Assembly: GCF_003732275.1 (NCBI RefSeq)
Contig: NZ_MOBM01000038.1
Span: 1,206,679 to 1,270,678 of the forward strand
Direction of reading: 5' to 3'
Source of the DNA: Pseudomonas frederiksbergensis
GTDB taxonomy: Bacteria > Pseudomonadota > Gammaproteobacteria > Pseudomonadales > Pseudomonadaceae
Length of the DNA stretch: 64,000 nt
A program made the translations under genes and the position numbers. Positions within the stretch are counted from its first letter, which is position 1. Each line of letters opens with the position of its first letter. Below are positions 52,470 to 62,429 of the stretch, one piece after another. The notes under the pieces are model-generated. The model was not told the DNA's origin. It did no database searches and saw nothing but the letters and a program-made list of their open reading frames with translations.

Positions 52470-53492
52470 ATGTCCCGCACGATCCGTTTTCACAAGTTTG
52501 GTCCGGCCGAGGTGCTCAAATGCGAAGAGCATGCGGCAGCCCTGCCTGCGCCGGGCGAAGTGCAGGTGCGCGTCGAAGCGATTGGCATCAGCTGGTACGA
52601 CATTCTCTGGCGCCAGAACCTGGCTTCATCCCATGCTCGTCTGCCTTCTGGCCTCGGTCATGAAATGGCCGGCGTGGTCACGATGGTCGGCGAAGGCGTC
52701 GATGACCTGGCTGTTGGTGACAAGGTCGCCAGCTTCCCGGCCGAGAGTCCCAACGATTACCCGGTCTACGGCGAACAGATCGTTCTGCCGCGCTCGGCAC
52801 TGACTCTCTACCCGGACGTGCTCAGCCCGATCGAAGCCAGCGTGCACTACACGCCACTATTGATCGCTTATTTTGCCTACGCCGATCTGGCGCGAGTAAA
52901 ACCCGGGCAATTTGCCCTGGTGACCGATGCCAGTCACTGTGCCGGACCGTCGTTCGTGCAACTGGGCAAAGCCCTCGGTGTGCGAGTGATCGCTGCGACT
53001 AAAACCGCGGATGAGCGTGAGTACCTGCTGTCCCTCGGCGCCGAGAAGGTCATCGTTACCGAGGAAGAAGATCTGCTCATGCGGATCAACAAAATTACCG
53101 ACAATCGCGGTGTGGACGTAGTGTTCGATGGCCTTGGCGGGCCGCAGATGTCGCTGCTCGGCGATGTGCTGGCGCCTCGCGGCAGCCTGGTGCTCTATGG
53201 CCTGCAAGGGGGTAACCAGACGCCATTCCCCGCCTGCGCGGCGTTCCAGAAGAACATTCAGTTCTTCGTGCATTGCATCGGTAACTTCACCGGCAAGCCA
53301 GAACTGGGCATCATCCAGGACCAGGCCGCACTGCAACGTGCCCTGCGTGACATCAACCAGTTGACCGCGGACCGTGTGCTGCTGCCGCTCAAGACCCGGG
53401 TGTTCCCATTTTCCGAGTTTGTCGAAGCCCACCGCTATATGGACGAATGCCCATGCCGCGAACGGGTCGCCCTTCAGGTCGAGTCTGCCTGA
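52470..53492 (+). CDS. Zinc-free MDR oxidoreductase (quinone reductase-like)
   Basis: A 340-residue medium-chain dehydrogenase/reductase. FHKFGPAEVLKCEE, EAIGISWYDILWRQ, GLGHEMAGVVTMVGEGV and the nucleotide-binding ATDASH/GPSFVQLGKALGVRVIAAT region are typical of the family. Structural zinc cysteines are missing. Five codons of upstream frame are trimmed in favour of ATG 52470 with GAGG before it. A perfect hairpin terminator follows. It is probably the target of the divergent LysR. Confidence 0.88.
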   Translation: MSRTIRFHKFGPAEVLKCEEHAAALPAPGEVQVRVEAIGISWYDILWRQNLASSHARLPSGLGHEMAGVVTMVGEGVDDLAVGDKVASFPAESPNDYPVYGEQIVLPRSALTLYPDVLSPIEASVHYTPLLIAYFAYADLARVKPGQFALVTDASHCAGPSFVQLGKALGVRVIAATKTADEREYLLSLGAEKVIVTEEEDLLMRINKITDNRGVDVVFDGLGGPQMSLLGDVLAPRGSLVLYGLQGGNQTPFPACAAFQKNIQFFVHCIGNFTGKPELGIIQDQAALQRALRDINQLTADRVLLPLKTRVFPFSEFVEAHRYMDECPCRERVALQVESA

Positions 53493-53505
53493 GCCCTTCC
53501 TCTGC

Positions 53506-53531
53506 AAGAGTCCGTGTGAACACGGACTCTT
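53506..53531 (+). terminator. Terminator after MDR gene
   Basis: AAGAGTCCGTG and CACGGACTCTT form an 11-bp perfect stem around TGAA, followed by CTGCTGG with little T. It begins 14 bases after the stop. Confidence 0.7.
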
Positions 53532-53682
53532 CTGCTGGCAGTCGCTCCAAAATGAGACGTTCCATCGATCTGTCGGTGGTCTGGTTCAGCAACTGAACTG
53601 GTTTTTGCTCTCAATCTGTATCTTCTAATCATTATATAAGCCCTGATAATTGAATGATTATTTTCATCTCAAGGAAAGAGTC

Positions 53683-53931
53683 ATGGCTGAGTATCTGGCT
53701 GAAACTCCTCAATGCGCGCCGGCAATATATGCTCAACAAATAATGCGGCGCCGCTCAGTTGTCTTACATTCATTGGCAACTTCTTTCTTTATTTCCTGTG
53801 CTAAGTGTCTGTGGGACGCTGTCGGAAATTTCCTAGGAAATCGCGCGGGAGCGCAAGAGGCCCATTCTGCCTGGCGTTGCGGCGATTTGTATCTCCTTGG
53901 GGTGCCCGTCAGATTCAATCATTTCAAATAA
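53683..53931 (+). CDS. Small hypothetical protein
   Basis: An 82-residue frame starting at ATG 53683 behind a good AAGGAAAG site. It has a central hydrophobic stretch (VVLHSLATSFFISC), basic residues before it and a CAKC motif. No family is recognised. Its isolated location between a terminator and the 497-residue gene, plus the strong ribosome site, support a real small gene. Confidence 0.5.
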   Translation: MAEYLAETPQCAPAIYAQQIMRRRSVVLHSLATSFFISCAKCLWDAVGNFLGNRAGAQEAHSAWRCGDLYLLGVPVRFNHFK

Positions 53932-54056
53932 TTACACAGTGCTTAAGTGCTAGCATTTGAACAACAACCCCGGCATTCCATTTCATGACAGATAACCTGT
54001 TGCGCACTCCATTTCGTTGTTTGCGTGGCACTGAACTTATGAGTTACAGGTAAATA

Positions 54057-55550
54057 ATGATGACCGCTACCCATGATCAGGCAATGAACTATGTTTACCA
54101 GCAAATGTTGCAGCGTTTGCTGGGTTTTTTCTCTCGCGCCGAGCGCACGGCATTGCAATTGCTGATTCAGCGCCTGGTGGTGTCCGCAGGAGGTTTTGAG
54201 CGTATTGGCGATTACAAAGTGCTGGCAATCCAGTCCGGGTCTCGCGACAGCTGCTACACCCTGGCGCTACTGCGCGCCGCGCAGCTGAGTATCGCCGGCA
54301 GGGCTCCGGCGACGTTTCAATTGCGAGTGGCGACTTTGCGCTTGAACGGTACTGCTTCGACTGCCCTGGAAAATATTCATCGCAGCTGCTCTGCGTTGTT
54401 TCTCTACGACGATCCCCGGGTCGAAGTGTTGATGGTCGATAATCGTGAAGTCCTGCCGTTCAACCATCTGGCGCCGATTTCCGAAGCCGGTCGCGAGTCG
54501 AATCGGCTCAATCTGCTGATGGTCGGGCACCGCCGTGCCTGGGACGGGCCGCTTGATCTGTGGGATGACGGGTACCTGGCGACCGGTGAGTTTTACGGAC
54601 AGATCGCCCGCTGGGACAAGGGGGTGGATGCATTGATCAGTAGCGATACGCCCCGTCGGCAGAAACAGTTTCTCGAGGGATTGAATCGTGCGGCGGCCAA
54701 AGCCGGGCTCAAGACACCGGACCCTCATGAAACGGGCTACGAGTGTCTGTTCGCGCGACTCGATGAACTGGGCAGCGATTGCTACCGCGAGTTTTATCCT
54801 GAATCGGCCCAGGCTGCGTGGCGTCCCTCCGATCGTTTTGAAACCTGTCGCCGCACGACCTTCATTGATATTCACGACATGCTGGTCAGTAATCTGGAAG
54901 ATCGCTGGCCACTGCTCACCGATTTCCTCGGGTTCCAACCTGACGAGTTGTCGGCTCAGCTCAGTGATAACGACTACGTAAGTCTGTCGATATCCGCGCA
55001 TCCTCGTGGCTTGCAAGCGTGCTTTGTACACGGTCGCACCTACGAGAGGGGCGTCGGCGAATACCTGCAGCGGGCGCTGGTGATGATGCGTCGTAAACAG
55101 GTTCCAGAGCGCTTTTGCGAACAGGCAATGGAGACCTTCGGCAACCCGATGACAATGACCGACCAGCGCGCATTGGCGGCGGCCGAAGCACAAAAGAACC
55201 TCGGTTTGAGCGAGGCTCAATTGGTGTGTCTGCTGTTCGCCCCTTTTGCCGATAACGGTGCGGCGCTTGAGCATTTTCTTCGTCAATGCCATCCCGGCAT
55301 GCTCGTGGCGTTACCGGACTTGCACCGGGCGATGCAGGGCGGTCCGGCACCCGAGCAGGTTCTGCAGTGGATGGTCGATGTCAGCGGGTTGCCCGTGAGC
55401 CTGATCGGTACGCTTTACCGCATGGGGCCGCTGGTTCGGGATGAGGGCGGGGCGCTCGTCATGGAAAGCGGCGACGTGGGAGTGCAAGCTGAAACCACGG
55501 AACCCGATAGTGGAGCGACCGTGGCTGGCGAATGGTCGACGGGCCGGTGA
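54057..55550 (+). CDS. Conserved hypothetical protein of unknown function
   Basis: A 497-residue soluble protein with no domain I recognise. It is rich in Arg and Leu, has no signal peptide or membrane helix, and shows an N-terminal helical region (NYVYQQMLQRLLGFFSRAERTALQLL; key RAERTALQLLIQRL) and a Gly/Asp/Glu-rich tail. Codon use matches household Pseudomonas genes. The MocR-type gene starts 68 bases later on the same strand, so the two may be co-transcribed and functionally linked. A role cannot be assigned. Confidence 0.8.
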   Translation: MMTATHDQAMNYVYQQMLQRLLGFFSRAERTALQLLIQRLVVSAGGFERIGDYKVLAIQSGSRDSCYTLALLRAAQLSIAGRAPATFQLRVATLRLNGTASTALENIHRSCSALFLYDDPRVEVLMVDNREVLPFNHLAPISEAGRESNRLNLLMVGHRRAWDGPLDLWDDGYLATGEFYGQIARWDKGVDALISSDTPRRQKQFLEGLNRAAAKAGLKTPDPHETGYECLFARLDELGSDCYREFYPESAQAAWRPSDRFETCRRTTFIDIHDMLVSNLEDRWPLLTDFLGFQPDELSAQLSDNDYVSLSISAHPRGLQACFVHGRTYERGVGEYLQRALVMMRRKQVPERFCEQAMETFGNPMTMTDQRALAAAEAQKNLGLSEAQLVCLLFAPFADNGAALEHFLRQCHPGMLVALPDLHRAMQGGPAPEQVLQWMVDVSGLPVSLIGTLYRMGPLVRDEGGALVMESGDVGVQAETTEPDSGATVAGEWSTGR

Positions 55551-55617
55551 AAGTGCCAGGTTTGACGGATTCAGCAAGGATGCGTCACGACGTTCGCAGC
55601 CTGTTCGGCCATTACCC

Positions 55618-57018
55618 ATGAAAGGACCACGAGATACCGATTTTGCGTATCAGGCGGTGTACCGTTACCTGACTAACCTGATCAATGAGCCGGGCAGTGA
55701 CGTGCAAGTGCGCCTGCCTTCATTGCGACAGCTGGCGCACCGCCTGAGCGTGTCGATCTCGACCATTCAGTACGCCTACTCGCTGTTGGAGAAGGAAGGG
55801 CGCGTCTACTCGGTGGCCAAGTCCGGCTACTACGCACTCCCCGTGTCCTCAATCGGCATACCCGGTAGCGGCAAGGACCTGCTCGAAACGGTTTATGTCA
55901 ACGCCAGACGTCCCGGCATGCTGGTGCTGAGCGCCGATGAGCCGGCGTCATTACAACCCCTGGATAGCCCGTTGCTGCTGTTGGAGAGAGAACTGCTGCG
56001 CCAGTATCCGCGCCAGCCACAACCGTCCTCGCAACCCTGCGGCGAGCTGGAGCTGCGTACAGCTCTCGCGGCGCGCTACACCACTTCGCCGACACGTTGC
56101 TGGCATGCCGATGATGTCTATATCGGCGCCGACCTGCGAGGAGTCCTGGAAATATTGATCGCCATCCTTGACCTCAAAGACGCTGTGGTGGTGGTCGAAT
56201 CGCCTTGCGACTGGGTCATTCTGCGCCTGCTCCAGGACGCGGACGTGCAGGTGATCGAGCTGCCGCTGCAAGCCAATGGCGGCCTGGATCTTGAGCAGTT
56301 GAAGGAGCTGCTTGAGACCAAGCGGGTGCGGCTGGTGATGCTTTCATCGGGGCTGAACATGCCCCGGGGCAGTGTGGCGCCTGACGGCCACAGGCAAACC
56401 ACCGCACAACTTCTGGAACGACATGGCAGTTGGGTGCTGGAAAATGACTGTTACGGCGAGCTCGAATTCGAGCCTGGCGGCCTGCGGTTTCGCGATCTGC
56501 TGGACCCGGATCGGCTGATCGTGTTTTCCACATTCGAGAAGATCATCGGGTCGGAGGCGCCCTTCGGCTATCTGTTGTCACGACAACTGCGTGCCGAATT
56601 GCAACGGCACTTTTTGCTACGCGCTTTCCGTTTGTCGCTGATTCGTCAGAAGGCCATTGCGCGGCTGTACAGCAACGGACGCATTGATCAACACCTGCTG
56701 GTGTTGCGTCGATTACTCAAGGAACGCATGGTGCAGATGACTCAGTTGCTTGAAGAACGTCTGCCTGATGCGCTGCACTTCGTTGAACCCCAAGGCGGGG
56801 CGACGATCTGGATCCGCTCGTTGCGCCAGGTTGATGTGCGTCGAGTGTTCGAGCGTTTACTCAAGCAGCATGTAGTCATTGCGCCGGGAGAATTGTTCAG
56901 CTTGCAGGGCCTGCACCGGCAGCACTTGCGCCTGAGCCACACCTTCGGTGGGCACCACGACCTCGCCGACGCACTGGGACTTTTGGGGGATGCCTTGCGT
57001 CTGGAATCGCTCGACTGA
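55618..57018 (+). CDS. MocR/PdxR-family regulator (GntR domain with PLP aminotransferase-like domain)
   Basis: A 466-residue two-domain protein. Residues 1-75 hold a GntR winged helix (RLPSLRQLAHRLSVSISTIQYAYSLLEKEGRV; key SLRQLAHRLSVS). The rest is a fold-type I aminotransferase domain, with LENDCYGELEFE and STFEKIIGSEAPFGYLL around the presumed PLP lysine. The usual SFSK motif is altered to STFEK. A frame reaches back to 55441 but would overlap the upstream gene. Such regulators respond to PLP-linked amino compounds. Confidence 0.88.
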   Translation: MKGPRDTDFAYQAVYRYLTNLINEPGSDVQVRLPSLRQLAHRLSVSISTIQYAYSLLEKEGRVYSVAKSGYYALPVSSIGIPGSGKDLLETVYVNARRPGMLVLSADEPASLQPLDSPLLLLERELLRQYPRQPQPSSQPCGELELRTALAARYTTSPTRCWHADDVYIGADLRGVLEILIAILDLKDAVVVVESPCDWVILRLLQDADVQVIELPLQANGGLDLEQLKELLETKRVRLVMLSSGLNMPRGSVAPDGHRQTTAQLLERHGSWVLENDCYGELEFEPGGLRFRDLLDPDRLIVFSTFEKIIGSEAPFGYLLSRQLRAELQRHFLLRAFRLSLIRQKAIARLYSNGRIDQHLLVLRRLLKERMVQMTQLLEERLPDALHFVEPQGGATIWIRSLRQVDVRRVFERLLKQHVVIAPGELFSLQGLHRQHLRLSHTFGGHHDLADALGLLGDALRLESLD

Positions 57019-57128
57019 GTCGAAGTGCAAATCCTCCCCTGAACCTGACAATCGATAACATCGCGCCAGGGGCAAACTGTCAGTAAACTGCGTTCTATTC
57101 CCGAACCACTCTCTCTCAGAGGTTTTGC

Positions 57129-58775
57129 ATGACACTCAGTCCTTTTGCGGGCAAACCGGCACCGGCAGAACTGTTGGTCGACATCCCGCGACTGGTAACG
57201 GCCTATTACACCGGCCAGCCCGATGCAGCCATTTCTACCCAACGCGTCGCCTTCGGCACGTCCGGACACCGAGGTAGCTCGTTCGACCTGAGTTTCAACG
57301 AATGGCACGTTCTGGCCATCAGCCAGGCGATCTGCCTGTACCGCGAAGCCCAGGGCATCGACGGTCCGCTGTTCGTCGGGATCGACACCCACGCGCTGTC
57401 CACGCCGGCCGGTGCCAGTGCCCTGGAAGTCCTGGCGGCAAACGGTGTGACGGTGATGATCGCCGAAGGCGACGAATACACGCCGACCCCGGCCATTTCC
57501 CACGCGATTCTTTGCTACAACCGTGGGCGCACCTCGGGCCTGGCGGACGGTATCGTCATCACCCCGTCCCACAACCCGCCACAAAGCGGCGGCTACAAGT
57601 ACAACCCTACCAACGGCGGCCCGGCCGATACCCACATCACCAAGTGGATCGAAGCCAAGGCCAACGAGTTGCTGGCGGCCAAACTCGCCGGTGTCAAACG
57701 CATCAGCTACGAGCAGGCGCTGAAGGCTAGCACCACCCATCGTCACGATTACCTCAACACCTATGTCGCCGACCTGATCAATGTGATCGACTTCGACGTC
57801 ATCCGCGATGCGAAGCTGCGTCTGGGTGTCGATCCGCTGGGCGGAGCAGGGGTGCGCTACTGGTCGGCGATTGCCGAGCACTACCGCCTGGACCTGGAGG
57901 TGGTGAATAAAGAGGTTGATGCGACATTCCGTTTCATGACCGTCGACTGGGACGGGCAGATCCGCATGGACCCATCGTCCAGCCACGCCATGCAAGGCCT
58001 GATCGGCCTGAAAGAGCGTTTCGACGTGGCCTTTGCCTGTGACCCGGATCACGACCGCCATGGCATCGTGACCCCGTCCGGCGGTTTGCTGGCACCCAAC
58101 AACTACCTCGCGGTGTCGATCGATTACCTGTTCCAGAACCGTCCGCTATGGCGCGCCGATGCGGCCGTGGGTAAAACCGTGGTCAGCAGTGGCTTGATCG
58201 ATCGTGTTGCCAAGCGTCTGGGCCGTCGTCTGTACGAAGTGCCGGTCGGCTTCAAATGGTTTGCCGACGGCCTGTTCGACGGCTCCCTCGGTTTTGGCGG
58301 TGAAGAAAGTGCTGGCGCGTCGTTCCTGCGCAAGGACGGCAGTGTCTGGTGTACCGACAAAGACGGCTTGATTCCGGCATTGCTGGCCGCGGAAATGACC
58401 GCTCGCACGGGCCGTGACCCTAGCCAGGCCTATCGCGCATTGACCGATGAGCTGGGCGAACCTTTCTCGGTACGGGTCGATGCCAAGGCAAACCCTGAGC
58501 AGAAAGCGCTGCTGAGCAAATTGTCGCCGGATCAGGTCACCTCGACTCAACTGGCGGGTGAAGCGATCCAGAGCATCCTCAGTCATGCGCCGGGCAACGA
58601 CCAGGCCATTGGCGGTCTGAAAGTCATGACCGAGAACGGTTGGTTCGCGGCGCGTCCGTCGGGCACTGAGGATATCTACAAGATCTATGCGGAAAGCTTT
58701 GTCAGCGACGACCACCTCAAACAGTTGGTAGCGGAAGCTCAGACACTTGTGGATGGCGCGATTTCTGCGAAGTGA
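57129..58775 (+). CDS. pgm: Phosphoglucomutase (alpha-D-glucose phosphate-specific)
   Basis: A 548-residue phosphohexomutase that interconverts glucose 1-phosphate and glucose 6-phosphate. The phosphoserine loop is TPSHNPPQSGG, the Mg site is CDPDHDRHGIV, the sugar loop is GGEESAGASF, and the phosphate-binding loop is RPSGTEDIYKIY. Residues 38-48 (AFGTSGHRGSS) are the N-terminal signature. TCAGAGGTT precedes the ATG. Downstream come a REPIN and a strong terminator. It feeds glycogen, trehalose or exopolysaccharide synthesis. Confidence 0.96.
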   Translation: MTLSPFAGKPAPAELLVDIPRLVTAYYTGQPDAAISTQRVAFGTSGHRGSSFDLSFNEWHVLAISQAICLYREAQGIDGPLFVGIDTHALSTPAGASALEVLAANGVTVMIAEGDEYTPTPAISHAILCYNRGRTSGLADGIVITPSHNPPQSGGYKYNPTNGGPADTHITKWIEAKANELLAAKLAGVKRISYEQALKASTTHRHDYLNTYVADLINVIDFDVIRDAKLRLGVDPLGGAGVRYWSAIAEHYRLDLEVVNKEVDATFRFMTVDWDGQIRMDPSSSHAMQGLIGLKERFDVAFACDPDHDRHGIVTPSGGLLAPNNYLAVSIDYLFQNRPLWRADAAVGKTVVSSGLIDRVAKRLGRRLYEVPVGFKWFADGLFDGSLGFGGEESAGASFLRKDGSVWCTDKDGLIPALLAAEMTARTGRDPSQAYRALTDELGEPFSVRVDAKANPEQKALLSKLSPDQVTSTQLAGEAIQSILSHAPGNDQAIGGLKVMTENGWFAARPSGTEDIYKIYAESFVSDDHLKQLVAEAQTLVDGAISAK

Positions 58776-58786
58776 TTGAGGGCCCT

Positions 58787-58914
58787 GTGGCGAGGGAGCT
58801 TGCTCCCGCTGGGGCGCGAAGCGGCCCCAAATCGGTTGGCGAGGTGTAACAGGTACACCTCGCTGGTTGGATACAACTGCTTCGCAGCCGGACGGGAGCA
58901 AGCTCCCTCGCCAC
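58787..58914. repeat. REPIN (paired inverted REP sequences)
   Basis: A REP unit with a GGGAGCTTGCTCCC core lies at 58787 onward and its inverted copy (GGGAGCAAGCTCCC) ends at 58914. The unit is preceded by GTGGCGA and followed by a GGCC-rich stem, as in P. fluorescens-group REPs. Between them GCGAGGTGTA and TACACCTCGC (58839-58863) form a perfect 10-bp stem. REPINs are spread by RAYT transposases elsewhere in the genome. Confidence 0.85.
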
Positions 58915-58926
58915 AAATGGAAAATG

Positions 58927-58962
58927 AAAAAAGGGGCGACCATTAACGGTCGCCCCTTTTTT
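58927..58962. terminator. Bidirectional terminator between pgm and pirin genes
   Basis: A GGGGCGACC/GGTCGCCCC stem with loop ATTAAC is flanked by six A and six T, so it can end transcription in both directions for the convergent pgm and pirin genes. Confidence 0.9.
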
Positions 58963-58979
58963 GTCCCGCCTTTACCCCA

Positions 58980-59675
58980 TCAAGCCACATCCACCAACAC
59001 AATCTCACTGTCCTCAATCGCGGTCACGCGCAACACCTGCTCATCGGCAATCGCAACACCGTCTCGAGCTTGTGCACGTAAGCCATTGACTTCAATGACC
59101 CCAGTGGCTGGGACCAGATAGGCGCGACGGCCGCTATCCAGGTGATACTCCGCGGACTCACCGGCCTTCAGATTCGCCGCCACCAGACGCGCATCAGCGC
59201 GAATGTGCAGGCTTTGATCGTCGCCGGCCTTGCCGCTGGCCAGGGTCACGAAACCTTCGCGCTCGCCTTTAGGGAACGGTTTGGCACCCCACGACGGCGC
59301 CGAACCGACTTCGTTGGGGATGATCCAGATCTGAAAAATCCGGGTCTCGGTCGCTTCCAGGTTGTACTCACTGTGAGCGATCCCGGTGCCGGCGCTCATG
59401 ACCTGCACGTCGCCCGCTTCGGTGCGGCCCTTGTTGCCAAGGTTGTCTTGGTGGGTAATCGCGCCTTCACGAACGTAGGTGATGATTTCCATGTCGCGGT
59501 GCGGGTGTTGCGGGAACCCGGTACCGGCGGCAATCACATCGTCGTTCCACACCCGCAGGTTGCCCCAGTTCATGCGTTTGGGGTCGTGGTATTCGGCGAA
59601 CGAAAAGTGGTGATGGGCATCCAACCAGCCATGATGCGCGCCACCCAGCGAGTTGAAAGGTCTGAGTTCAAGCAT
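58980..59675 (-). CDS. Pirin-family bicupin protein (YhhW-like)
   Basis: A 231-residue bicupin. HPHRDMEIITYVREGAITHQDNLGNKG (metal-binding His cluster: HPHRDMEI, ITHQDN) and GTGIAHSEYN are pirin/quercetin dioxygenase marks. Some relatives open quercetin with dioxygen; in most bacteria the role is unknown. It is convergent with pgm and transcribed alone. The C-terminal cupin ends in the usual Val-rich strands. Confidence 0.9.
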   Translation of the reverse strand: MLELRPFNSLGGAHHGWLDAHHHFSFAEYHDPKRMNWGNLRVWNDDVIAAGTGFPQHPHRDMEIITYVREGAITHQDNLGNKGRTEAGDVQVMSAGTGIAHSEYNLEATETRIFQIWIIPNEVGSAPSWGAKPFPKGEREGFVTLASGKAGDDQSLHIRADARLVAANLKAGESAEYHLDSGRRAYLVPATGVIEVNGLRAQARDGVAIADEQVLRVTAIEDSEIVLVDVA

Positions 59676-59954
59676 GATCGTCTCCTGAAAAGGTTCGTCA
59701 TGGGGCAGAACGCCTGAGCCACAAACGAGAACCGGTGGTTGATGGCAAGCATCATCTATCAGGCAATCATCGATAAAAAGCGTAAAAAATGCCTCAATAC
59801 AATCGAATTAGCTGATATCAAATAACCTCGAAACATTCTCACCCAGCCTTCACTTCATCGTATAAGCCAATGACCTATAAGCATTTCACTAGAACTCAAC
59901 GGCAAATGCAGACACCATAGCCCTCAACAGCCTCACACCCTGGAGTCCGTCAGC

Positions 59955-62429
59955 GTGCCGCAACACACCCCCGATCTTCCCCCCGAACTTCGTCCCTTGG
60001 CCGAGATGCCTTTGTTCAAGCGCCTGGCCGCCCGGTTCTTTGGCCACGGTCTTACCCGTCTGCGCGCGCAACACCGTGCGTCCTGGCTGCATGGCCAAGC
60101 CGACGGTTTTCGCAGCGGTCACAGCGCCGGCGTGGAGTACGGCTATAAGGAAGGCAAACTCGAGGGGCTGGAGGAAGGTCGGCAGGTTCTGTTGATTCGT
60201 GACTCGCGCTCAACCGAACATCGACCGCCCAATGTCGATGACAATCTGTTCGACGATTGGCGCCTGCCATTGAGTGCTGAGCTGAAGAAGCGCATGAAGG
60301 CCGACGTGGCGCGACTGCTGCCCGCGCATGCCCAACCGAGCGCCGCCCAATGGAAGATGATTTTCAGCGACACACCGTCGACCTCGGTGATCGCCGGGGC
60401 GGGCGCGGGCAAGTCGACCACCCTGGTGCTGCGAATTCTGCTGCTCAGCCACTACCTGGGGTTTGAGTTGAGCTCGATGACCGTGGTGACCTTCACTCGC
60501 GAATCGCGCAAGGACTTCATCAATAAGCTGATCGAGCTGTTTGCAGTGTGGGGCCGGGGAATCAACCTTAAAGAAGCGCGGGATCTGGTGCGCACTTTCC
60601 ATTCGCGCATCCTGCCGATGGTCCGCAGCCTGCCGGGTTTCGAGCGGCTGCAAGCCTTCGAAAACCTCAGTCACCGCGCGCAAGGCGGCGACGAGGAGGT
60701 CGACAGCAACCCCTTCGACCTGCGCATCAACGACGCCCAGCGCCAGCAACTCAATGCCTGCTATCACAGCCTGCACACTCGCGATGAGCGTTTTCGCGAA
60801 CTGATCAAGCCGTTGTCGCGTCACGCCTTGCAGCTCAAGGAGCTGGAGCGTGATCACCCGGACGTGCAGAAGCGCATGGCGGTGACCGAATTGGCCGCCA
60901 AGCGCGATGAAGAACTGTGCGACACAATCGAAGACCTATGGTTTCGCGCCGGTGCCTGGCCGATCAAGGGCATCGAACCGAATCGTCAGACCTTCGATAT
61001 CAACGGTTCGACCTTTCATTGCCACGGCTACATTCCGACGCTCGACGCCTGGGTAGTGCTGGGTTTCGATCCCCGGGAAAATCCCCAGGTCAGCCGTCCG
61101 AATGCCAAACTCTCAGTGCGCGCAGAATGGGCGGTAAAGCGCACGTTGTTTCAAGCTTTCTGTCGTAAGCCTTTGATATGGTTAGACAGTTATGAGTCTT
61201 CACGGCGTGTTTTGGCATCGCTTGCCGGGGACGCCAGCGCCGGGCCGGGCTTCGATTACAAGGTCAAGGGCGAGCTCGGTTCCGCGCCGTTGCTGGACTG
61301 TTTTGTCGCGGCGGCCGGGTTTATTGAAAACCTCGGCCTGGATGTGCCGAATGCCGTGGGCCAGATGAGCTTCGCCAAGGATGACCCGGACCGGTTTTTC
61401 TTTGAGGCCTTGAGCCTGTTCTGGCGAGCGCTGGAAGATCATCTGCTGGATCAATCGCCACCGGTAATGACTTACAACCGGATGTTCGCCTTGTTCAGTG
61501 AGCATTCGCCGGAGAATCTCAAGCTGCTGAGCGATGAGCTGCTCAGGCCAATGTCGCACTTGATGATTGACGAGTTTCAGGACGTGTCGCCGCAGATCGT
61601 TTCCTGGATTCGCGCCAGCCTGGCCGAGATCCGCAGTCGCGGACCGACCATGCATGTGGGGCGCGGGGCGCAACGTTCGTCATTGCTTTGTGTCGGCGAT
61701 GACTGGCAATCCATCTATGGCTGGCGCGGCAGCTCGCCGACGTACTTCATGGAGTTCAACAAGGAGTTCCCGTCGCCGAGCACGACCAAAGTGATGCTCA
61801 GTGACAATTACCGCAGCCATCAGCACATCATCGACGCGGCGGAGCATATTGTCCGCGCGGCGCCGGCGATCGCTGGCAAGAAGGCCAAGGCCAGTGGCGA
61901 GCCCAAGGCGCTGCTGCCGGTGAATGTGCTCGATCGGGATGACCAGGGTATGGCCCAGCGCTTGATCGAGCACTACAGAAAGGGCGATTCAATCTTGATG
62001 CTTTATCGAAAAAGCAGTGATAAGTCATTGATAGAAGAGCATATTCAATCTGTAGTTAATCTGGATTCAAGCTTGCCGTATGAGGCTCGACGGCTCAAAC
62101 AACTGACTTACCACAGCGCCAAGGGCCTGCAGGCTGATGCGGTATTTCTGCTGGGCGATTGCCAGCACTTGACCAGTTCTCCTTACAAGAACCAGGTCTA
62201 TCGCATGGCCGGGCTTGGCAAGGCTGGCGACAGCGAAGCTTACGACAGCGCACAGAAAGACGAGATTCTGCGACTGGCTTATGTGGGCATCACCCGGGCA
62301 GTCAGCCATTGCTACTGGTATGTCGATGGCCAGGATACCCAAGCGGCGAACATGCCCAAGGCCTCCGACCGGATCGGCAAAGGCAAGGCGTTCTTCGTGG
62401 ATCATCGCCAAGGAAAAGTCTCTGCCTGA
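59955..62429 (+). CDS. UvrD/Rep-like superfamily 1 DNA helicase
   Basis: An 824-residue SF1A helicase. Motifs in order: Walker A AGAGAGKSTT (about residues 147-156), TVVTFTRESRKDF (Ia), MIDEFQDVSP (II), VGDDWQSIYGWRGS (III), DNYRSH (IV), LTYHSAKGLQADAVFLLG (V, cited as YHSAKGLQAD) and AYVGITRAVSH (VI). About 120 extra N-terminal residues with a GHSAGVEYGYKEGKLEGLEEG segment (key GYKEGKLEGLEEG) precede the core. GTG 59955 is the start, with GGAG upstream. It resembles helicase IV in layout but is longer; DNA repair is the expected role. Confidence 0.9.
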   Translation: MPQHTPDLPPELRPLAEMPLFKRLAARFFGHGLTRLRAQHRASWLHGQADGFRSGHSAGVEYGYKEGKLEGLEEGRQVLLIRDSRSTEHRPPNVDDNLFDDWRLPLSAELKKRMKADVARLLPAHAQPSAAQWKMIFSDTPSTSVIAGAGAGKSTTLVLRILLLSHYLGFELSSMTVVTFTRESRKDFINKLIELFAVWGRGINLKEARDLVRTFHSRILPMVRSLPGFERLQAFENLSHRAQGGDEEVDSNPFDLRINDAQRQQLNACYHSLHTRDERFRELIKPLSRHALQLKELERDHPDVQKRMAVTELAAKRDEELCDTIEDLWFRAGAWPIKGIEPNRQTFDINGSTFHCHGYIPTLDAWVVLGFDPRENPQVSRPNAKLSVRAEWAVKRTLFQAFCRKPLIWLDSYESSRRVLASLAGDASAGPGFDYKVKGELGSAPLLDCFVAAAGFIENLGLDVPNAVGQMSFAKDDPDRFFFEALSLFWRALEDHLLDQSPPVMTYNRMFALFSEHSPENLKLLSDELLRPMSHLMIDEFQDVSPQIVSWIRASLAEIRSRGPTMHVGRGAQRSSLLCVGDDWQSIYGWRGSSPTYFMEFNKEFPSPSTTKVMLSDNYRSHQHIIDAAEHIVRAAPAIAGKKAKASGEPKALLPVNVLDRDDQGMAQRLIEHYRKGDSILMLYRKSSDKSLIEEHIQSVVNLDSSLPYEARRLKQLTYHSAKGLQADAVFLLGDCQHLTSSPYKNQVYRMAGLGKAGDSEAYDSAQKDEILRLAYVGITRAVSHCYWYVDGQDTQAANMPKASDRIGKGKAFFVDHRQGKVSA

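Noticed and set aside
56742..58061. 439-residue minus-strand frame opposite MocR and pgm
   Set aside because: GC-rich shadow of two clearly coding genes; composition is Arg/Gly/Val-rich without any domain.
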